Assembly: GCA_003553005.1 (NCBI GenBank)
Contig: PUPG01000006.1
Location: 1 to 22,543, forward strand
Direction: 5' to 3'
From: Bacteroidales bacterium
GTDB lineage: Bacteria; Bacteroidota; Bacteroidia; Bacteroidales; UBA7960
DNA length: 22,543 nt
The position numbers and the translations under genes are program-made. The notes under the pieces were generated by a model. It was not told where the DNA came from. It ran no database searches and saw nothing but the letters and a program-made list of their open reading frames with translations. Positions within the stretch are counted from its first letter, which is position 1; the number at the start of each line of letters is the position of its first letter. This document shows positions 15,832 through 22,543 of this stretch, piece by piece.

Positions 15832-16578
15832 ATGTATAATGAATCTGGCGATTATAGCGTAAGCGTGTGTTATTCTCCCCTCTCCTGGCATTTGTTTGCG
15901 CCAAAAGGGGGTGTGGTGATCGTGACGGATGTGTTCCGGGCTACTACCGCAATGTGCGCGGCCTTTGAAAACGAAGTGAAGGCCATCATTCCGCTGGAGA
16001 CCATTGCCGAAAGTGAGGCTTACAAGGCCCGTGGATATATCTGTGCCGGCGAACGGGATGGACAAACACTCGATTGTGCGGATTTTGGCAACTCGCCATA
16101 CAACTTCATGGAGCCCAGCCTGAAGGGAAAAGTCCTGACCATGAACACCACCAATGGCACCCGGGCGATCAGGATGGCCTCGGCCGGAGACAACCTGGTG
16201 CTGATCGGTGCGTTGACCAATATTTCGGCCGTTTGCGATTATGCCGTTAATCTCAAAAAGGATGTGGTCATCCTATGCGCTGGATGGAAAGACCGCTTCA
16301 GCATGGAGGACTCCTTGTTCGCTGGGGCTGCCGTGCAAAAAATAATCGAATCCGGACAAGGAAAGTTCCATACTACCTGCGATTCAGCCATTGCAGCCGC
16401 CGACCTTTGGAGCCTGGCAGCTCCCGACCCGGTGGCATACATCCAGAAAGCCGCGCACCGGCATCGCCTCAGAAGACTTGGCCTGGATGACATCATCGAA
16501 TATAGCCTTACCCCCGACTCCACCTCCGTCGTTCCCATTTATCACGACGACCGCTTAATCAATAAAGGCGACATTTAG
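15832..16578 (+). CDS. comB: 2-phosphosulfolactate phosphatase family protein (ComB-like)
   Basis: ComB hydrolyses 2-phosphosulfolactate to sulfolactate, a step known from coenzyme M synthesis in archaea; bacterial homologues are common and less well defined. The 248-aa length fits. Seen are VVIVTDVFRATTA (28-40), FGNSP (85-89), TTNGTRA (106-112) and LCAGWKDRFSMED (148-160), the family's phosphate and acidic metal-binding motifs. It sits 8 bases after gcvT, with the ATG at 15832, and is followed by a strong terminator, so it belongs to the gcvT transcript. Neither comA nor any other coenzyme M gene is seen here. The physiological substrate in this organism is therefore uncertain; sulfolactate metabolism or sulfonolipid precursors are possible but inferred. 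Confidence 0.9.
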   Translation: MYNESGDYSVSVCYSPLSWHLFAPKGGVVIVTDVFRATTAMCAAFENEVKAIIPLETIAESEAYKARGYICAGERDGQTLDCADFGNSPYNFMEPSLKGKVLTMNTTNGTRAIRMASAGDNLVLIGALTNISAVCDYAVNLKKDVVILCAGWKDRFSMEDSLFAGAAVQKIIESGQGKFHTTCDSAIAAADLWSLAAPDPVAYIQKAAHRHRLRRLGLDDIIEYSLTPDSTSVVPIYHDDRLINKGDI

Positions 16579-16620
16579 GGTTAATTAGACCATAAAACAT
16601 ATTTTTAAGTCGTAATTTAG

Positions 16621-16651
16621 CCATATGGCCATTATGCCATATGGTTTTTTT
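16621..16651 (+). terminator. Rho-independent terminator of gcvT-comB
   Basis: A 9-bp perfect stem (16621-16629 with 16636-16644) with a 6-base loop is followed by seven T (16645-16651). Each arm contains the palindrome CCATATGG. Confidence 0.9.
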
Positions 16652-16723
16652 ATCTCAATGCCAAATCGCTTGGCTTTCCGAATCGCGTTGCTCTCGAAAC
16701 TTGCAACACGGGTCTTTGCTAAG

Positions 16724-16771
16724 CCTCAACCTCAATCTCAACCTTAACCTTAACCTTAACCTTAACCTTAA
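16724..16771 (+). repeat. Telomere-like hexamer array, CCTTAA x5 plus three degenerate units
   Basis: Eight consecutive 6-base units: two CCTCAA, one TCTCAA and five perfect CCTTAA (16742-16771). The array ends 12 bases before the ATG at 16784, so it would lie in the 5' leader of the phospholipase C-like gene. Related CTCAAC/CTTAAC words occur on the opposite strand at about 19882-19920. Confidence 0.85.
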
Positions 16772-16783
16772 TCCTACGCCGCC

Positions 16784-17767
16784 ATGAAAACATTCTCCTA
16801 CCCGCTTTTTGTCCTCTGCCTGCTCTTCTCCATCCACTCTCCCAACGCCCATCCTTTTGGTTTCCATGCGCATCGGAAAATCAACCGGATGGCCGTATTC
16901 TCCCTGCCACCGGAGATGATCGGACTGTACAAGACCCACATCGAATTCCTGGCTGAGCGCTCCATTGATCCGGACAGGCGGGCACATGCCGTCGAAGGAG
17001 AGGCACCCAGGCATTACATCGATATCGACCACTTTGGGGAAGATCCTTTTGTGGTGATGCCCGGAGAATGGGACGAAGCCGTGGAAAAATTTACGGAAGA
17101 CACCCTGGTGCAATATGGCGTGCTGCCCTGGCACATCCATGTGATGATGGGCAGGCTGACCCGTGCTTTCCGGAACAACGACATGGATGATATCCTCCTG
17201 CAGTCAGCACATATCGGCCACTACATTGCCGACGCCTGCACCCCCTTGCATACCACAAAGCATTACAATGGCAGGACACCGGATGAGCGGGGCATTCATG
17301 CCTTCTGGGAGAGCCGGCTCCCAGAGCTGTACGCCCATGAGTATGACTATTTCGCCGGAAGGGCATCCTATATTCATGATCCCCTGGAACGTGCATGGGA
17401 GCTTGTGGAGACCAGTCACCTTAAGGTAGATACCGTTTACATGGTTTTTGACAGTTTAAGGCAGCATATGCCGGAAGACATCATGTATGCGCACGAAACG
17501 CGAGGACAGGCCATCAACAGGGTCTACTCCAGGGACTTTTCCCGTGCGTTTCACGATGGCATGGAGGGTATGGTAGAGCGACAAATGCGCATGGCAGTTC
17601 GTGCTGTGGGTGATTTTTGGTTTACCGCCTGGGTAAATGCAGGCCAGCCGGCGCTGGAACCCCTGCAAGGGCGAAGCATCAGCCAGCGGCTGCGAAACCT
17701 CCTGCGCCAGGAAGAACAAGACTGGGAGGAGTCAGAAACCAGTGTTGGACGTTATGCCCCCGAATAG
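16784..17767 (+). CDS. Secreted zinc-dependent phospholipase C / S1-P1 nuclease-fold protein
   Basis: The fold family includes phosphatidylcholine-hydrolysing phospholipase C and S1/P1 nucleases, trinuclear-zinc phosphoesterases. Seen are a signal peptide (about 1-22), then likely zinc ligands with spacing matching B. cereus PLC (D55, H69, H118, D122, H128, H142, E146): D82 (HYIDIDHF), H117 (PWHIH), H146 and D150 (GHYIADACTPLH), H156, and H172 and E176 (IHAFWES). Residue H30 (FHAHRKIN) fits the N-terminal histidine. The tryptophan normally near the mature N-terminus of family members is phenylalanine here (FGFHAH). It is exported and lacks a lipobox. It stands alone: a terminator and a hexamer array lie upstream and 157 bases separate it from the debranching enzyme. 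Substrate choice (lipid, nucleotide or other phosphoester) cannot be told from the sequence. Confidence 0.82.
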   Translation: MKTFSYPLFVLCLLFSIHSPNAHPFGFHAHRKINRMAVFSLPPEMIGLYKTHIEFLAERSIDPDRRAHAVEGEAPRHYIDIDHFGEDPFVVMPGEWDEAVEKFTEDTLVQYGVLPWHIHVMMGRLTRAFRNNDMDDILLQSAHIGHYIADACTPLHTTKHYNGRTPDERGIHAFWESRLPELYAHEYDYFAGRASYIHDPLERAWELVETSHLKVDTVYMVFDSLRQHMPEDIMYAHETRGQAINRVYSRDFSRAFHDGMEGMVERQMRMAVRAVGDFWFTAWVNAGQPALEPLQGRSISQRLRNLLRQEEQDWEESETSVGRYAPE

Positions 17768-17924
17768 CTCTTTCAAAGGTTACTTTCATCCTTTAAGTAT
17801 TTGTCCTTTCGGCATCTTATTTTTTTCTCATATTCTTAACATACGAATCATCCAAATGCGGTAAAAAAATCCTTATCTTAGATTCCAGATAATTTTACAC
17901 AATAGTTTATGCATACATGGTCTG

Positions 17925-19874
17925 ATGGCATACATACAATTCGATAAAACGCAACTGGTCAACCTGGAATACTCGCTGAACAAAGAGATGGTTCGATCCA
18001 ATCTCTCGGGTGCTTTTTCCTGCACCACCATCATTGGGTGCAATACCCGCAAATACCACGGATTGCTGATCACCAGGCAGCCCCAACTCGATGGCGATCA
18101 CCACGTTTTGCTGTCGCAGGTTGACGAAACCGTCATCCAGCGCGAAGCTGAATTTAACCTTGGGGTGAATAAGTACGCGGACCATTTCTATCCCAAAGGG
18201 CACAAATACATCAGGGATTTCACCGCCGACCCGATCCCTTCGGTTACCTACCGGGTGGGGGGCGTCTTGCTGACCAGGGAGACCATGTTTGTATCGGACC
18301 GCGACATGGTCATGATCCGCTATACACTCGTAAAAGCCCGTTCAGCAACCCGTTTGCGCTTAACGCCTTTTCTTGCTTTCCGAAACATGCACGAGCTCAG
18401 CAAAGCCAATGCCTATCACGACACCAGTTATGAAAAAACTTCCCATGGTATAAGGGTCCGCATGTATGATGGTTATCCCTGGCTGTATATGCGGTTATCC
18501 AAAGAGAATGCGGATTACCAGCATCATCCGGAGTGGCATCACGGCCTGCACTATTTCCAGGAGGAGGAACGAGGTTATGCGGCCAGTGAAGACTTGTTGG
18601 TGCCCGGCATATTTGAAACCGAAATCGGCAGGGGGGAGAGCCTGATCTTTTGTGTAAGCACATCAGAGGCCCCGGATATTGACTTGCAGCGGCTATTCGA
18701 CAGTGAGGTCTCCAGGCGTGTACCCAGGGATTCATTCCTGCACAGCCTGCATAATGCAGCTGCCCAATTTTTCGTGGTCCGGGACGATAAGGCCATGCTG
18801 GTGGCCGGATTTCCATGGATTTCCTACAGTGGTCGTCATACCTGGATTGCGCTGCCCGGATTATTGCAGGCAGCGCCGCATGAAGGCATCTGCCAGGCCA
18901 TACTGGACCACATGATCAGCCAAATACAGGGGGCGCTCTTCCCGGAATCCTATCAAAAAGATCAGGTGATATTTGATGCAGCAGACACGGCGCTTTGGTT
19001 TTTTCACGCCTTGCCCCATTGCTGCGCAGAGAAATCAAAGCCGGCGATCTGGCAGGCCTATGGTTCGGTGATGCGAAAAATTCTGGATGCCTATGCCGAT
19101 GGTTTGGATATTGGCGTGTCCCTGCATGACAATGGGCTATTGTTCATTGATCCTGCCGCGGATGCCCTGACCTGGATGAATGCCGGCAGCGATGGCCGCT
19201 GCCACACGCCACGTGCAGGCTATGTGGTGGAGATCAATGCCTTGTGGTATAATGCCTTGCAGTATGCACTGGAATTGGCGCATACAGCTGGTGATGAGGC
19301 TTTCGTCGCAAAATGGGAGACCCTGGCCAATAAAGCAGCGGATGCTTTTATTGCTGTTTTCTGGAATGAACAGCAGGGCTGCCTGGCAGACTATGTGCTG
19401 CACGATGTGCCCAACCTGCAGGTTCGTCCAAACCAGGTGATTGCCGCTGGTCTTGCCCATTCGCCACTTAATCAATTCCAAATCAAATCGATACTGGACG
19501 TAGCCACCCATGAATTGTTGACACCCCGGGGTCTCCGAACTTTATCGCCGAAGGATCCACAATACCAGGGTCGTTACCAGGGCGATGCATTTGCCAGGGA
19601 TGCCGCTTACCACCAGGGTACGGTATGGGTCTGGCCATTAGGGTTTTATGCCTGTGCCTGGAAAAAAATATATGGACCTGAAGGGATGGCACCCATTCAG
19701 AAAATATTGGATGATTTTGAACCTTGTCTGACCGAAGCCGGTGTGGGTACGATTTCGGAAATTTATGAAGGCGCCCCGCCGCATCACGCACGCGGGGCCA
19801 TCTCGTTTGCCCCAAGCCTGGGGGAGGTTTTGCGTATGCAGTCACTTATGGTGGAAGTAAGAAGTAAGAAGTAA
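17925..19874 (+). CDS. Glycogen debranching enzyme (amylo-alpha-1,6-glucosidase, GH133-like)
   Basis: It removes alpha-1,6-linked branch stubs from glycogen in the cytoplasm. The 649-aa chain has an N-terminal GDE_N beta-rich domain (about 1-250, with TRKYHGLLI near 41-49) and a C-terminal alpha/alpha-toroid GDE_C domain (about 285-640). Typical motifs are seen: VEINALWYNAL (435-445), RPNQ (501-504) and YHQGTVW (562-568). There is no signal peptide. The ATG at 17925 gives MAYIQFDKTQL, which fits the family start. The last residues (VRSKK) and the stop codon are encoded by a GAAGTAA heptamer array, so the C-terminal tail is repeat-derived. GT4 and GH57 genes follow on the same strand, which together make a glycogen metabolism cluster. 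Confidence 0.93.
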   Translation: MAYIQFDKTQLVNLEYSLNKEMVRSNLSGAFSCTTIIGCNTRKYHGLLITRQPQLDGDHHVLLSQVDETVIQREAEFNLGVNKYADHFYPKGHKYIRDFTADPIPSVTYRVGGVLLTRETMFVSDRDMVMIRYTLVKARSATRLRLTPFLAFRNMHELSKANAYHDTSYEKTSHGIRVRMYDGYPWLYMRLSKENADYQHHPEWHHGLHYFQEEERGYAASEDLLVPGIFETEIGRGESLIFCVSTSEAPDIDLQRLFDSEVSRRVPRDSFLHSLHNAAAQFFVVRDDKAMLVAGFPWISYSGRHTWIALPGLLQAAPHEGICQAILDHMISQIQGALFPESYQKDQVIFDAADTALWFFHALPHCCAEKSKPAIWQAYGSVMRKILDAYADGLDIGVSLHDNGLLFIDPAADALTWMNAGSDGRCHTPRAGYVVEINALWYNALQYALELAHTAGDEAFVAKWETLANKAADAFIAVFWNEQQGCLADYVLHDVPNLQVRPNQVIAAGLAHSPLNQFQIKSILDVATHELLTPRGLRTLSPKDPQYQGRYQGDAFARDAAYHQGTVWVWPLGFYACAWKKIYGPEGMAPIQKILDDFEPCLTEAGVGTISEIYEGAPPHHARGAISFAPSLGEVLRMQSLMVEVRSKK

Positions 19875-19881
19875 GAAGTAA
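19854..19881 (+). repeat. Heptamer array GAAGTAA x4 containing the debranching enzyme stop codon
   Basis: Four perfect copies of GAAGTAA. The stop codon TAA (19872-19874) lies in the third copy. The array continues into a GGTTAAG/TTGAGG-rich stretch (about 19882-19918). Confidence 0.85.
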
Positions 19882-20002
19882 GAAGGTTAAGATTAAGTTG
19901 GGGTGTTGAGGTTGTGGCAGCGCCAGGGTTGCACAGTAGATTTTAAACAATTGAAGCGGATGTAGTGACAGGGATTGTCCTGTTGTAAAACAATACGTGG
20001 GT

Positions 20003-21289
20003 ATGCAAGTACTGATGTTTGGATGGGAGTTTCCGCCCCACATTTCCGGTGGATTGGGTACCGCCTGCTATGGGCTGACCAAAGCCATGCTCAGGGCAGA
20101 TATGGATCTTCTTTTTGTGGTGCCTAAGCTCCATGGGGATGAGCCGGAAGAAAACATGGAACTGATCAGCGCTTCCGCTGTGGAAATGCATCCCGCTGAT
20201 GAAGTCTTCCAATCTGCTGATGGCAAAATCAGCTTATTCGAGATTGACTCTACCCTCCTGCCTTACACGACGGAAGAAGAATACCTGAAGCTGGCCAAAG
20301 AACTCGCAGAGGTGCAGCACGTGAAGAAGCTGCAATGGGATTCCAAAACCTATTCCTTTTCGGGAGGGTATGGAAAGAACCTGATGGAAGAGGTCAAAAG
20401 ATACGCCATCGTAGCTTCCAACATCGCCAAAACGCACGATTTTGACATCATCCACGCCCACGACTGGCTTACCTACCTGGCAGGCATCGAGGCCCGGAAG
20501 ATCAGTGGCAAGCCGCTGGTCGTGCACATGCATGCCACGGAGTTTGACCGATCCGGGCAGCACGTGAATCCTGCGGTTTTTGAAATCGAACAAACGGGCA
20601 TGCAGGCTGCGGACAAAGTTGTTGCAGTGAGCCACCTGACAAGGGATACCGTAATCAAAAAATATGGCATCGACCCGGAAAAGGTCATCACCGTGCACAA
20701 TGGCGTAGACCCCCCTGCAGAGAAGGCGCCAGTGGAAACTACCAGGCATTTCCCGGAAAAGATCGTCACCTTCCTGGGACGGGTCACTTACCAAAAAGGT
20801 CCGGAATATTTTATTGAAGCGGCACATAAGGTGTTGCAGCGCGATGACAACGTACGTTTTGTGATGGCGGGCAGCGGGGACATGCTTCCGCGCATGATCC
20901 GGCGCGTGGCCGCACTGGGCATGGGTAACCGCTTTCATTTTACCGGGTTTCTCCGTGGTGCGGATGTAGACAGGATGTACGGAATGAGTGATGCCTACGT
21001 GATGCCTTCCGTGTCTGAACCATTTGGCATCTCTCCGCTGGAAGCCATGCGGTCTAACGTACCCGTGATCATCTCCAAACAATCAGGCGTGGCTGAAGTG
21101 CTTAAGCATGCCCTGAAAGTGGACTACTGGGACGTAGACGGCATGGCAGATGCCATCTACGGTACGCTCAACTACCCGGGACTGCGCACCATGTTCAAAA
21201 AGCACGGAAAAAACGAGGTGGAAGGCATCAAATGGGATCAGGCCGCACATAAGCTGAAGAAAATATACCATCATATGCTCAATGATTAG
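20003..21289 (+). CDS. GT4-family glycosyltransferase, probable glycogen/glucan synthase
   Basis: The 428-aa GT-B enzyme probably elongates glycogen or a related alpha-glucan from a nucleotide sugar. Seen are the N-terminal GWEFPPHISGGLGT (7-20), a starch-synthase-like glycine loop; the HAHDWLTYL segment; the donor pyrophosphate-binding R260 and K265 in GRVTYQKG; and the EX7E motif (E339, E347) in EPFGISPLE. There is no signal peptide. An upstream GTG (19997) is in frame, but the ATG at 20003 gives MQVLMFGWEFPP, the usual start of this family, and is preferred. No exact -7 box is visible in the 128-base gap, which consists largely of repeat-derived sequence. It sits between debranching enzyme and GH57 genes, which is the basis for the glycogen role. 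Family membership is firm; the donor and acceptor are inferred. Confidence 0.9.
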   Translation: MQVLMFGWEFPPHISGGLGTACYGLTKAMLRADMDLLFVVPKLHGDEPEENMELISASAVEMHPADEVFQSADGKISLFEIDSTLLPYTTEEEYLKLAKELAEVQHVKKLQWDSKTYSFSGGYGKNLMEEVKRYAIVASNIAKTHDFDIIHAHDWLTYLAGIEARKISGKPLVVHMHATEFDRSGQHVNPAVFEIEQTGMQAADKVVAVSHLTRDTVIKKYGIDPEKVITVHNGVDPPAEKAPVETTRHFPEKIVTFLGRVTYQKGPEYFIEAAHKVLQRDDNVRFVMAGSGDMLPRMIRRVAALGMGNRFHFTGFLRGADVDRMYGMSDAYVMPSVSEPFGISPLEAMRSNVPVIISKQSGVAEVLKHALKVDYWDVDGMADAIYGTLNYPGLRTMFKKHGKNEVEGIKWDQAAHKLKKIYHHMLND

Positions 21290-21305
21290 GGTATGTGTCC
21301 ATAAA

Positions 21306-21313
21306 TATGTTTG
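21306..21313 (+). promoter_or_regulatory. Possible -7 box for the GH57 gene
   Basis: TATGTTTG is an exact TAnnTTTG match in the 144-base gap after the glycosyltransferase, about 120 bases upstream of the GH57 start. No -33 element is visible. Confidence 0.35.
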
Positions 21314-21385
21314 ATGACAGGAATAGTGCCAGACAAGGGAAACTTTACACCCCAAATCTCAAACTCATTTGACTGTCAACCCGGC

Positions 21386-21417
21386 GACCTTTAGACATTT
21401 TGACATTTTGACGTTTA
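21386..21417 (+). repeat. Octamer array GACNTTTW x4 before the GH57 start
   Basis: Four consecutive 8-base units: GACCTTTA, GACATTTT, GACATTTT and GACGTTTA. The array ends 10 bases before the ATG at 21428, so it lies in the leader of the GH57 gene. Confidence 0.75.
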
Positions 21418-21433
21418 GACAAAATCCATGCAT

Positions 21434-22543
21434 ATGAATATCTGCCTCTACTTCCAGGTCCACCAGCCCTATCGATTGGCGACCTACCGGTTCTTCGACA
21501 TTGGCGATCACGATCGTTACTTTGACGCGTATGCCAACCGTTTCATCCTGCAGCAAGTGGCTGAGAAATGCTATTTGCCTGCCAATGAGGTGTTGCTGGA
21601 GCTCATCGAAAGGTATGGCGACGATTTCAAGGTCGCCTTCAGCATTTCCGGCATGGCACTTGAGCAATTCAAGGCCTATGAGCCCAAGGTCATTGAAAGC
21701 TTTCAGAAATTGGCCAATACTGGTTCGGTGGAGTTTTTGACCGAGACTTATGCACATTCCCTGGCGTCTTTGAAGAGCAAAAAGGAGTTTGAAGCCCAGG
21801 TGTCTTTGCATGAGCAGGCCATATGGGATCTTTTTGGTCAGAAGACCCTGTCGTTCCGCAACACGGAGCTGATCTATTCCAATAAGATTGCCCAAATGGT
21901 GAAAGACATGGGATACAACACCATGCTCACGGAAGGTGCCAAACACATCCTGGGCTGGCGAACTCCGAATAAATTATACAATAGTGCTGAGGTCCCAGGA
22001 CTGCGGTTGCTGCTAAAGAACTTCAGGCTTTCCGATGATATTGCCTTCCGGTTTTCCAACAGGGAGTGGAATGAGTGGCCCCTGACGGCGGAAAAGTATG
22101 TGTCCTGGTTGCAACAAGTGGCGCCGGAAGACGATGTGATCAACCTCTTTATGGATTATGAGACCTTTGGCGAGCACCAGTGGAAGGAAACAGGGATTTT
22201 TGATTTTCTGAAGGCTTTCCCTGCTTTGGCGATTGAGCAAGCCGGGATGCGCTTTAAGACCCCTGGAATCCTGGCAGCGGAACTAAAGCCTGAAGCGGAA
22301 CTGGATGTCCCCTACCCCATATCCTGGGCCGACGAAGAGCGGGACCTCACTGCATGGCTGGGCAACGAGCTGCAGGATGAAGCCTTTGAGAAACTTTACC
22401 AGATGGAAGAAGACATTTACAAGATTGGTGATGAAAAACTCCTGTACACCTGGCGTCTCTTGCAAACCAGCGACCATTTCTACTACATGTGCACCAAGTG
22501 GTTTTCCGATGGCGACGTGCATAAATACTTCAATCCGTATAAC
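21434..22543 (+). CDS. GH57 alpha-amylase / glucan-processing enzyme, 3' end missing
   Basis: GH57 enzymes are retaining alpha-glucanases or glucanotransferases; with its neighbours, this one probably degrades or remodels glycogen in the cytoplasm. 370 codons are visible and run open to the window edge. Seen are ICLYFQVHQPYRLATYRFF at the N-terminus (3-21), ETYAHSLASL (104-113), the likely nucleophile E145 in FRNTELIYSN and the likely acid/base D241 in FMDYETFGEH. There is no signal peptide. Two in-frame ATGs lie close together (21428 and 21434). The second gives MNICLYFQ, closer to relatives, but the first cannot be excluded. An octamer repeat array lies immediately upstream. Confidence 0.93.
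   Translation, partial: MNICLYFQVHQPYRLATYRFFDIGDHDRYFDAYANRFILQQVAEKCYLPANEVLLELIERYGDDFKVAFSISGMALEQFKAYEPKVIESFQKLANTGSVEFLTETYAHSLASLKSKKEFEAQVSLHEQAIWDLFGQKTLSFRNTELIYSNKIAQMVKDMGYNTMLTEGAKHILGWRTPNKLYNSAEVPGLRLLLKNFRLSDDIAFRFSNREWNEWPLTAEKYVSWLQQVAPEDDVINLFMDYETFGEHQWKETGIFDFLKAFPALAIEQAGMRFKTPGILAAELKPEAELDVPYPISWADEERDLTAWLGNELQDEAFEKLYQMEEDIYKIGDEKLLYTWRLLQTSDHFYYMCTKWFSDGDVHKYFNPYN

Noticed and set aside
16724..16771. CRISPR array or true telomere
   Set aside because: The units are contiguous 6-mers without spacers and no cas gene is present; an internal position in a gene-dense region excludes a telomere.
16655..17140. Minus-strand frame with a long Leu-Arg alternating repeat
   Set aside because: The Leu-Arg run is only the translation of the hexamer array; the rest overlaps the phospholipase gene in antisense.
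20234..21082. Minus-strand open frame of 282 aa opposite the GT4 gene
   Set aside because: It is a shadow; the plus strand carries a complete glycosyltransferase with all motifs.
1..22543. tRNA, rRNA, transposase, integrase or attachment-site features
   Set aside because: No clover-leaf, rRNA-like stretch, transposase motif or terminal inverted repeats were seen by eye; a tRNAscan or IS search could not be run.

Overview
The window is a 22.5-kb piece of a Bacteroidota chromosome, with base composition near 50% GC. The evidence is a type IX secretion (T9SS) C-terminal sorting domain, a SusC-like TonB-dependent receptor with an N-terminal carboxypeptidase-regulatory-like domain, several exact matches to the Bacteroidota -7 promoter box TAnnTTTG, no obvious Shine-Dalgarno sites, and a GH133-GT4-GH57 glycogen cluster typical of Bacteroidales-like genomes. 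An order-level assignment (Bacteroidales/Marinilabiliales-like) is only a guess. No rRNA, tRNA, CRISPR array, transposase or phage gene was seen.

Layout. 1-2175 (minus): the 5' end of a transketolase N-terminal half, cut by the window edge, preceded by the ABC-F ribosome factor ettA. 2301-2906 (plus): a 201-aa protein of unknown function, divergent from ettA. 3.9-6.06 kb (minus): a likely operon lipA - DUF1343/NamZ-like exo-muramidase - prmC, with an exact -7 box ahead of lipA. 6216-6461 (minus): an 81-aa unknown protein with its own strong terminator. 6656-7849 (plus): sucC, with no sucD beside it. 8068-14394 (plus): three cell-surface genes, namely a T9SS-secreted multidomain protein with two copies of a DUF5689/OB-like module, a SusC-like receptor and a repeat-containing lipoprotein that is not SusD, ending in a strong terminator. 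14726-16578 (plus): gcvT and comB with a structured leader and a strong terminator. 16784-17767 (plus): a secreted zinc-dependent phospholipase C-like protein. 17925-22543 (plus): intracellular glycogen metabolism, with a GH133 debranching enzyme, a GT4 glucosyltransferase and a GH57 alpha-amylase-like enzyme cut by the window edge.

How the genes work together. Most of the window is housekeeping: central carbon metabolism (tkt, sucC), lipoylation and one-carbon metabolism (lipA supplies lipoate to the glycine cleavage H protein, and gcvT is the T protein), translation quality (ettA, prmC) and glycogen turnover. The accessory part is the 8.0-14.4 kb surface locus. It looks like an outer-membrane import system in which a receptor without SusD is paired with a repeat lipoprotein and a secreted, internally duplicated, acidic protein. 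The substrate cannot be read from the sequence. This is the best candidate for an undescribed system here.

Non-coding structure is concentrated in the 14.4-21.4 kb part. It includes a gcvT leader with mutually exclusive hairpins and three short tandem arrays (6-mer, 7-mer and 8-mer units) beside genes of the phospholipase/glycogen region. One of these arrays supplies the stop codon of the debranching enzyme.
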